Notes under the pieces: model-generated | Database searches by the model: none | What the model was told of the DNA's origin: nothing | Seen by the model: only the letters and a program-made list of their open reading frames with translations | From: Bacteroidota bacterium | GTDB lineage: Bacteria > Bacteroidota > Bacteroidia > Bacteroidales > UBA10428 | DNA length: 6,751 bases | Direction of reading: 5' to 3' | NCBI GenBank assembly: GCA_024640925.1 | Contig: JAHEEB010000231.1 | Span: 1 to 6,751 of the forward strand | Program-made: the position numbers and the translations under genes | In this document: piece after piece, positions 1 to 6,500 of the stretch | Layout: the number at the start of each line of letters is the position of its first letter | Position numbering within the stretch: position 1 is the first letter of the stretch

Positions 1-117
1 AAAGAATCTGCTTTAGAATCGATTGTAATCGATAATTTAAAAATTGGATCAGGAATATACCTGATTCGTATTTCCACTAAAAAAGCTATCTATACAGCCA
101 AATTCAGGAATTATTAG
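1..117 (+). CDS. C-terminal end of a T9SS-secreted protein (5' truncated by the window)
   Basis: Frame 1 is open from the first base and ends at TAG (115-117), giving 38 residues. The tail contains GIYLIRISTKKAIYTAKF and finishes FRNY. This matches the last strands of the type A T9SS C-terminal sorting domain, where a G-x-Y-(L/I/F)-(V/I)-x-(I/V) strand is followed by a short basic turn and a final strand. Such tails direct export across the outer membrane and are then cleaved by the T9SS sortase, with the cargo attached to the surface or released. Nothing upstream is visible, so the function of the mature protein cannot be given. The gene converges on the minus-strand BspA-like gene and a strong hairpin follows its stop. 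Coding status and tail type are fairly secure; identity is unknown. Confidence 0.75.
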   Translation, partial: KESALESIVIDNLKIGSGIYLIRISTKKAIYTAKFRNY

Positions 118-135
118 ATTAGATAGAAGATCAGC

Positions 136-181
136 AAAAAAGACTTGTGCAATGTTATGAATTACACAAGTCTTTTTTTTT
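136..181. terminator. Bidirectional intrinsic terminator
   Basis: A perfect 9-bp stem, AGACTTGTG (141-149) with CACAAGTCT (165-173), encloses a 15-base loop. Five A residues lie immediately before it (136-140) and a T run follows it (173-181). The flanking A and T runs extend the pairing and supply a U tract in either direction. It lies 18 bases after the stop of the plus-strand T9SS gene, so it most likely terminates that gene. It could also stop read-through from the minus strand. Confidence 0.85.
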
Positions 182-346
182 GAACCCGGATTAACCCACA
201 TGGCCTAGACAATATTCATAATTTTTTTAGCTTTTATTATGCAAGTATATGTTAGTTTGTTTCAAGTAATCTCAAATATAAAACACTGCGCTTTAGAGAT
301 AAGGTATTTCTTTGAAGAAGTGAACCCTGCCAGTTGATAAATAAAG

Positions 347-381
347 AAAGCGTGATCCCATATATTTGGGACCTACGCTTT
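347..381 (-). terminator. Probable intrinsic terminator of the BspA-like gene
   Basis: An imperfect hairpin: AAAGCGT (347-353) pairs with ACGCTTT (375-381) and an inner stem TCCCA (356-360) pairs with TGGGA (367-371), with a small internal loop and a 6-base apex. It starts 6 bases beyond the stop of the minus-strand gene that ends at 387. The minus-strand sequence after the hairpin is T-rich (TCTTTATTTATC) but is not a clean U tract, so termination strength is uncertain. Confidence 0.6.
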
Positions 382-386
382 TATAT

Positions 387-2759
387 TTATTTATTAATAA
401 TCGTTATCGTCTCTGAGTTTCCTTGTTTATCGATATACCTGAATATTAATGTTTTTTCAGCATATTTTGTCAGATCAATTGCAATGGTAAACTCATTTTT
501 ATCGAATTTTTCCAATATTTTACCCGATAAATTATAAATCTCAATTATTGCAGGAACTTCTGTATAACAATATATTATTCCATTTGCCGGATTTGGAAAT
601 ACTTTAAATTCATCGGTTATACTGTTTTGAATATAAGTGTTAATGCTCCATATTGAATATAATGAATAATTACTTTCATTTCCCATTATATAAGAGTCTT
701 CATCGGCATATTCAACATTGCCATCTGCAGTTGCACTCCAGCCGGTAAAAGTATATCCTTCACGAATAAACATATTTGGTAATAAATTTACAGTTTCGTT
801 TGTATTAATATACATATCGAACATCGAACCGCTACCACCATTGCTGTAAAAATGTAATGTATTGGTATTAGGTTCAAATACTGCATTTATAATTGTATCA
901 CTAATTATGTTAGTTGTTATAAGTGACAAAGAATTGGTAAGACTATCGCCCGAAACAGTTTCCCACTCTTTAAAGTGATACCCGGGTGAAGGCACAGCTG
1001 CTACCTGTGAAGCATTATTGCCATGTTCGACTGTTTGATTTATTACACCAGTAAGAGTCCCTCCCTCACTATTATTGAAAACCACACTATATTGTTTTAA
1101 AGCAAATATGGCCCTTAACGTTGTATCGGTAATAACATGTTCTACAGTCAGATCAGGAATATTCGAGATGCTGTCGTTATGTAAAGTTTCCCATTTCACA
1201 AACCTGTATCCGGTATCGGGTAATGCTATAACAGTAGAAGCATTGTAGTTATAAAGTACTTTCTGACTGACATTGCCTGAAATTTCACCTCCGGAATCCG
1301 ATATAAACCTTACATCGTAAAGATTAGTCCATACTGCATAAAGTGTTTTATGGCTTTCGGGTCCCATTTTATATTCGCTTGCATCGGCATATTTTGCTGA
1401 ACCGTTAGCAGAATCGGCCCAGCCCAGAAATTTATATTCAGGCCTTATAAAGATATTTTCGGGCAAATGAAATACCGAGTCTGTAGCAATGTTAAGATCC
1501 TCCATGATACCCGAACCTCCATTGGCATCAAACGAAAATAAATTAATATTGGCTGTAAGTACTGATGTATATCTTAAATTTAAATCTTTTGCTGTATCAC
1601 CTGCATTATATGTTAGCAGTTTATTATCAATCCAGCCATGGAATGTATATCCTGGGATTTCGGTACAGGGCAGGATAAAATATGAAATGGTATTCAGATA
1701 TGTAAATGCCCCAATATCCACAAAACTCAACTGACACGTATCAGGTATTATCAATGTATTGATTTTATTATGATAAAAAGCTGTGTACCCTATTGTCTTA
1801 ATATTTTTTGGTATTGTCAATTTAGTTATAACATTAAAATTAAAAGAATTATCGCCAATATTTTCCAATGTCACAGGGAAACTAACCGAACGTATCCCTT
1901 TATTATAAAATACATTATCACCTGTTTTTTTTACAGCTTGCCCATCAAGTGTATCAGGAATAATTATATTTTTCATTGTAAAATTATAACTACAACTAAT
2001 AATTTCCCCATCAACCACCACAACATCATCATCAGTAAGAGTATACTCGTACATGGCTGTATATGCATTGTCAAAGTTGTTTATGTGGGCAGCTTTACCG
2101 AACGAATTACCATTTTGATCGGCCCAATCAACAAAACCTGATTTGGTTATTTCCGGAATATCAAACGAACTGAACGGGTTAGAAGAAAAAGCACCTCCAC
2201 CGATGTAAGCTAAATTTGGATTAGACTCAATAGTTACACTTGTAATTAAATTATTGTAGAACGCATTGTATTCAATAGTTACCACATTATTGGGTATATA
2301 AACTGTAGTTAATTTGTTTCCCAAAAATGCCTGAAAAGCAATTTTAGTAACTTTATCCGTGATAGTAATAGTTGAAATTTTATTCATTGAAAAAGATCTG
2401 CCTCCGATGCGCTCAAGGCTATCAGGTAATACAACAGCAGAAAGATTATTGCCGTAAAATGCGAAATCGCCAATTTCCTTTATTGTTGCCGGAAGTTTTA
2501 CACTATTAATCAATTTATTTTCAAAAGTACCGTTAGGATAAGTTTTGTTGGTAATGCCAATTATTTCCTGACCATCCAACGAGTCCGGTATAATTATATC
2601 TTTAACTGCAAAACTATATGTGCAGGCATCAATATATCCGTTTGTAACTACAACATCATTATCGATTAAAGTATATTGCGCATTAAGATTAGAATTGTAG
2701 CTGATTAATAATGTACCAATAAAACTTATCAATAACTGTCTATAATAAAATTTTTTCAT
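387..2759 (-). CDS. Secreted BspA-type LRR and InlB-repeat protein with T9SS sorting domain
   Basis: A 790-residue surface or secreted protein. Residues 1-27 form a signal peptide (basic MKKFYYR, hydrophobic core, cleavage after NLNA). Two BspA-like leucine-rich modules follow (about 28-238 and 239-404), with recurring units of the type L..V.IP.++..IG..AF..N. Next come an InlB/Flg_new repeat (407-478, FDANGGSG), two divergent InlB repeats (481-553 and 557-629, each with a GYxFxxWET core) and a second InlB/Flg_new repeat (634-705). Residues about 716-790 are a type A T9SS sorting domain beginning FKVFPNPANG. Such proteins are usually adhesins or binding scaffolds on the cell surface; no catalytic domain is visible, so the ligand is unknown. 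The ATG at 2759 is chosen because the signal peptide begins there. A hairpin follows the stop. No convincing Bacteroidota promoter was found upstream. Family assignment is strong; biological role is inference. Confidence 0.92.
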   Translation of the reverse strand: MKKFYYRQLLISFIGTLLISYNSNLNAQYTLIDNDVVVTNGYIDACTYSFAVKDIIIPDSLDGQEIIGITNKTYPNGTFENKLINSVKLPATIKEIGDFAFYGNNLSAVVLPDSLERIGGRSFSMNKISTITITDKVTKIAFQAFLGNKLTTVYIPNNVVTIEYNAFYNNLITSVTIESNPNLAYIGGGAFSSNPFSSFDIPEITKSGFVDWADQNGNSFGKAAHINNFDNAYTAMYEYTLTDDDVVVVDGEIISCSYNFTMKNIIIPDTLDGQAVKKTGDNVFYNKGIRSVSFPVTLENIGDNSFNFNVITKLTIPKNIKTIGYTAFYHNKINTLIIPDTCQLSFVDIGAFTYLNTISYFILPCTEIPGYTFHGWIDNKLLTYNAGDTAKDLNLRYTSVLTANINLFSFDANGGSGIMEDLNIATDSVFHLPENIFIRPEYKFLGWADSANGSAKYADASEYKMGPESHKTLYAVWTNLYDVRFISDSGGEISGNVSQKVLYNYNASTVIALPDTGYRFVKWETLHNDSISNIPDLTVEHVITDTTLRAIFALKQYSVVFNNSEGGTLTGVINQTVEHGNNASQVAAVPSPGYHFKEWETVSGDSLTNSLSLITTNIISDTIINAVFEPNTNTLHFYSNGGSGSMFDMYINTNETVNLLPNMFIREGYTFTGWSATADGNVEYADEDSYIMGNESNYSLYSIWSINTYIQNSITDEFKVFPNPANGIIYCYTEVPAIIEIYNLSGKILEKFDKNEFTIAIDLTKYAEKTLIFRYIDKQGNSETITIINK
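645..1541 (-). repeat. Four InlB-type repeats arranged A-B-B-A
   Basis: In the protein, two Listeria-Bacteroides (Flg_new, InlB B-type) repeats flank two divergent InlB repeats. A1 is nt 1326-1541 (NGGSGIMEDLNI, then FLGWADSANGSAKYADA). B1 is nt 1101-1319 (GYRFVKWET). B2 is nt 873-1091 (GYHFKEWET). A2 is nt 645-860 (NGGSGSMFDMYI, then FTGWSATADGNVEYADE). A1 and A2 resemble each other more than they resemble the B copies. These beta-rich units usually act as stalks or spacers between a binding domain and the surface anchor. Confidence 0.85.
1548..2678 (-). repeat. Internal duplication of the LRR module within the BspA-like protein
   Basis: Two consecutive protein-level modules start with nearly the same segment. 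Module 1 (nt 2046-2678) opens YTLIDNDVVVTNGYIDACTY and continues to IIIPDSLDGQ. Module 2 (nt 1548-2045) opens YTLTDDDVVVVDGEIISCSY and continues to IIIPDTLDGQ. Each then carries several BspA-type LRR units and closes with a degenerate Flg_new-like piece (GFVDWADQNG and GYTFHGWIDN). The second module is shorter, with fewer LRR units. This indicates tandem duplication inside the gene followed by divergence; it is visible in the protein rather than as near-identical DNA. Confidence 0.85.
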
Positions 2760-2861
2760 GTCGATGAGAATTAAATGTTTTTGTCCCTGAAATACAAAAC
2801 GTTCATTGTAACTATTTTAATTGGAAATAAATATAAAAAAAAAGTGATTAAATAAATAATT
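2760..2861. other. AT-rich leader upstream of the BspA-like gene
   Basis: A very AT-rich stretch with a run of nine A residues near 2835-2843, lying between the decayed remnant and the BspA-like start. It must hold the promoter and ribosome entry site of that gene unless transcription reads through from the Rhs side. No clear TTTG / TAnnTTTG pair of the Bacteroidota type was found, and there is no Shine-Dalgarno motif before the ATG, which is normal for this phylum. No gene is seen. Confidence 0.5.
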
Positions 2862-3117
2862 TTACCAATATTTCTTTGCACTACTAAGTTTTGGATTCGT
2901 TTGTAAATAATCAATTAATTTTTGCTTCTTTTGCTTGGGCAAAGAAATCATCTAAGCTGCCTTTAAATTTTGAGCCTCTCCAAGGCACCCCTTGATCTTT
3001 CAAGGCCTGATGCATATCTAAGTGAATATCAGGAACATTTTTAGGTTCATTAGGAAACCAAGCCAATGCATTTCTACCGGAAAGTTTGGTGATACCTAAA
3101 TTTTGACTATTTGAATA
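2862..3117 (-). pseudogene. Decayed 3' coding remnant, possibly a displaced toxin C-terminus
   Basis: The minus strand is open without a usable start from 3117 to TGA at 2911-2913. It reads NSQNLGITKLSGRNALAWF, then a P-rich stretch, HLDMHQALKDQGVPWRG and SLDDFFAQAKEAKIN. Removing one base from the five-base A run at 2919-2923 (minus sense) changes the end to AKEAKLIDYLQTNPKLSSAK and then KYW, with a stop at 2862-2864. That reads like a natural protein end and suggests a homopolymer frameshift. The remnant lies directly after the toxin-immunity pair, where displaced Rhs C-terminal modules (orphan tips) commonly sit. Its first part is duplicated. I do not recognise the family: it could be an old toxin tip or an old immunity gene. 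Coding origin is likely; the toxin interpretation is inference. Confidence 0.55.
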
Positions 3118-3200
3118 TCAGGAACATTTTTAGGTTCATTAGGAAACCAAGCCAATGCATTTCTACCGGAAAGTTTGGTTATACCTAAATTTTGACTATT
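3023..3200. repeat. 89-bp near-perfect tandem duplication
   Basis: Copy 1 is 3023-3111 and copy 2 is 3112-3200, directly abutting with a period of 89. By eye they differ at one base only, G at 3091 against T at 3180. In the remnant's reading frame this is a synonymous third-position change (ATC and ATA, both Ile). The unit is not a multiple of three, so the duplication breaks the coding frame. On the minus strand the upstream copy runs into a TAG at 3096-3098 shortly after the junction. The outer edge of copy 2 touches the stop codon of the small downstream gene (3201-3203). Confidence 0.95.
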
Positions 3201-3554
3201 TTAATAAAATTCTATTATGCAATCATTTAAAATATATGAACGATTATCTGATAAAAGAATTTCGTTTCCATTTATTTCAGCAGTAAGTAATCCAAGTGCT
3301 TCAGCACCAAGTTCAATTTGTTTTCTCCAACCTGTTATATCTCCTTTATATGATAAACCATAGAAAGTCTCATTTGTTGGAAGTACAATCTTACAATTTT
3401 CTGAAATTACTCCTCCATTTTTAGGAATTAGGGGTATAATTTCATTAGTCACCTTTTTAAATATTTTTTTCTCAAAGCTATTTCCATCATTATCCAAGAT
3501 GTACAAAACTTCTCTGTTTTCATAGTCTTCTGTTCTAGGTATTTTACGTTCCAT
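3201..3554 (-). CDS. Small acidic protein, putative immunity protein for the Rhs toxin tip
   Basis: A 117-residue protein (MERKIPRTEDYENR... to ...CIIEFY) with no signal peptide or membrane segment, so probably cytoplasmic. It starts at ATG 3554, 5 bp after the Rhs stop codon and in the same direction, so the two genes are almost certainly co-transcribed and possibly translationally coupled. By hand count it has 19 acidic and 14 basic residues, against 9 acidic and 15 basic in the adjacent toxin tip. Charge complementarity, small size and position immediately after an Rhs C-terminus are the hallmarks of a cognate immunity gene, which would bind and neutralise the toxin in the producing cell. 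I do not recognise the family from the sequence. It is AT-rich like the toxin tip. Its stop codon directly abuts the 89-bp duplication. Coding status is secure; immunity function is inferred from position. Confidence 0.75.
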   Translation of the reverse strand: MERKIPRTEDYENREVLYILDNDGNSFEKKIFKKVTNEIIPLIPKNGGVISENCKIVLPTNETFYGLSYKGDITGWRKQIELGAEALGLLTAEINGNEILLSDNRSYILNDCIIEFY

Positions 3555-3559
3555 TTTGA

Positions 3560-6500
3560 TTAAGGAGTAATAATAAAACTAAAATTATTTATTCCAGCAT
3601 TGTTAAACACTTGTGTATAGTGAGTTGCAAGATCAGGACTATTAGTATGGTATATAACCTCATCAAAAGCATTAGAATATTTTTGAGCTTGAGATAACAT
3701 GGCTTCTTGTTCAGCAAGTGCAAATGATTTACTACCAATTTTACTATTAGGATTTCTAATGGATTTACTCCAGTTCTTTACAAATTTTGCTTCAATAGCA
3801 ACAATTTTGTTTCCTATCTGAGCTATATTATCAGCAACACCATTAACCTGTTTACCATTTACAATACTAGTATATTTTCTTTGTCCAAAAGGAACATTTC
3901 CATATAAATTTCTAATTTTTTTCTCATAATCTTGCGCCAATTTGCATGCTCCCAATCCATAAACATCAACCCATATATTAACATCTATTGTATAAGCATA
4001 AATATTTGGATTTCCTCCCGTTAATTTAATCGGGTCCTGGCTCACATACACCCCATCTTCTGGATCATAATACCTAAAACGATTACAGTACAAACCGGTT
4101 TCCACATCCTCGTATTGTCCCTGATATCTAAAGGGGCAGTCGGTTGGCGAACCCAGGTCGATTTTCCTGATTTTGCCATAGATGTCCAATTCTGCTTTCC
4201 AAACTTCCGTGCCATTATCGTTCAGAATCTGTGCTGGTGTTCCCAAATGGTCAGTAATAATGGAGTAACTGGTACCGTTTTGAAGTTTTGCTGCCGGTAC
4301 AAAGGTGCCTTCGTCGAATATCCAGGTAATTAGGTCCTTTGGTGCTAATTTTATGTCATCCTTTTCCACCTGCAAACTGCTCAACTCAACAGCTTCCTTT
4401 TCCCTTCCCTCTGTCACAAAAAAGCTTTCTTTCTCTTCATTCTTGCTCTCACTCGCAATCCGGACTTCTTCAGTCCATTCATGCAACACTACATTGCCAT
4501 CCCAAATCCACCGGGTAAGTTTGCCGTTAAATTCCTTTTCCACCCTGCGCCCCAGGGCATCGTATCGGAATATCACCTCTTGTTTGTCAGGGCGTGTAAC
4601 CTTAGTAAGCATTCCCGAATTGTTCCATTCGTAATACCAGACCTCTCCTGTTTTTTTATCCTTTTTGGCTTTCAGGTTACCCAGTTCATCATATGTGTAG
4701 AAATATTTCGGGCTTTCAATTAACTGTCCTGCAGCACCATATTTACGATCTTTGCGATCTTTTGTACGAAAGAGATTGCCCACCACATCAGGTAACCGAT
4801 AATCCCACTCTCCATTTCCATAATTTGCCGATTCAAGGTTACCAAAAATATCGTGGGTAAATTCAGCGGTGGTTTTTGTAATCAGATCGGTAATGTTTTT
4901 TAACCTGTCATTTACATCCCATTTATACTGCTTGTGCCGAAGTTTTCCATTTGTATCGCTAAGTAGTTGTTCCTGTGGTCTTCCATCTTTAGTGTATTGC
5001 CAGTTATTCTTAATACCTCCGGGGAGTAAGCGTTCAATCTCAAGTCCAAGGCTATTATAAGTCATTTCTGCCTGCCATTGTGCTTCTTCCTGCTTTACTT
5101 TAGTTTTCCGAAGTTCTCCCAACGTATTATATTCAAGGTCGATTTCTGCACCCAGCGAGCTGGATATTTTTGTTCGTTGCCCCAACTTGTTGTATTGGCT
5201 GATGACCTCAGCAAAACCCTGGGTTTCTTTTAGCACTCTTCCGGCTTTTGTGCGTTCGAATGCTACCCTGGTAATCCTGTTAAGCGCTTCTATCAGATTA
5301 CCCTCTTTATCATAACTAAAATACTCTTCTTCACCATTGTGGTGTTGAATTTTATTTACAAGTCCATCGGCATTGTAGGTATATATGGTTTCTCTGCCAT
5401 CGGGTTGTATAACTCTTTCAACTCTTCCTGCTGAATCACGTTTGTATTTCCGGGTAAGACCATCAAATCCTGTTTCTTCGGTTATTTGTCCTGCCCCATT
5501 CCTTTTAAAACGGTAGCTATTTCCTTCTTCGTTGGCAATAGATACCAGTTGTTCCTCCGTATTATAATAGAAATTTACCCTGGTATTATTTTCAATCCTC
5601 GATTTAAGGCTTCCGAGAGGGGTAAACTCAAATTCCACCCGGTGATGTTTATCAATGGCACTTATTACCTCATCATAGGCATTGTATTTAAATTTTGTTT
5701 CATTGTCATCGGGGGTTGACATTTTTACCACTCTCCCTAAATCGTCGTGCTGATAGAGAGTCCAGTTATCTGCAGCATCGTACATAGAGGTACATAATCC
5801 ACGGTAATTATAATGCCACCGGGTATTTCTGCCTCCGGGCATATTCATTTTTTCCAGGTTAAACTGGTCGGTATATTCAAAAGTAGATTCTTCTCCCTGA
5901 GCATCAATGATACTTTTTAGTAATCCTTTTTCAAATTTAAACTGAATAATGCCACCCTCGGGGTCTATTCGCCGTTGCAAATTTCCTTCTGAATCATACT
6001 CCCATAGCCACAATGCCTTATTCCCGTTCATTGCCATAACAGGCAAATCATTTTCATAAACCAGATTAAGAGTACTTCCACCCGCTGATTGTATACTTGT
6101 CCGGTTGCCGGTTTCATCATATCCATAACAGGTAATTTCTCCCAAGGCATTGGTTTCACTAATAACTTCCTGATAAATATTATAATCGGTATTGGTTTCG
6201 TTTCCGAGCGGATCTATTTTTTTTGTTACCAGTCCATCTTCGTTATAATAATAAGTAGTTACATTTCCAAGGCTATCTGTATGTAAAGTATAACCCTGGT
6301 GATATTCGAACCAGCCTTCCAGTAAACCATCCGGCCCCCAGGTATGAATACATTTAGCTTCTATTCCTGAACTTTCGTAATCCCAGAAAAAAGAAACCCC
6401 GTTTCTATCGGTCCTTTTAACCATTAAATGTTCCTGGTAAAAGATTTTAGTTGGCACATTTAATGCATCAAATACTTCTGTCAAATCGCCAGATGAGTTG

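Noticed and set aside
182..346. Possible small gene or RNA between the two hairpins
   Set aside because: No open frame with protein-like content and no stable structure was seen.
1489..2141. Plus-strand open frames opposite the BspA-like gene
   Set aside because: The peptides are Cys/Ile-rich without domain features and mirror the repeats of the minus-strand gene.
2760..2880. Promoter for the BspA-like gene
   Set aside because: No TTTG / TAnnTTTG pair at proper spacing was found, so no site is called.
2990..3005. Short perfect hairpin CCTTGA-TCTT-TCAAGG as a terminator
   Set aside because: It lies within the coding remnant and has no T tract on either side; probably chance.
3023..3200. CRISPR array or attachment site
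   Set aside because: There are only two abutting copies without spacers, no integrase or tRNA is present, and the unit is part of a coding remnant.
4115..5060. Plus-strand open frames opposite the Rhs gene
   Set aside because: They overlap a clearly coding minus-strand gene, have no recognisable domains, and read as antisense shadows.
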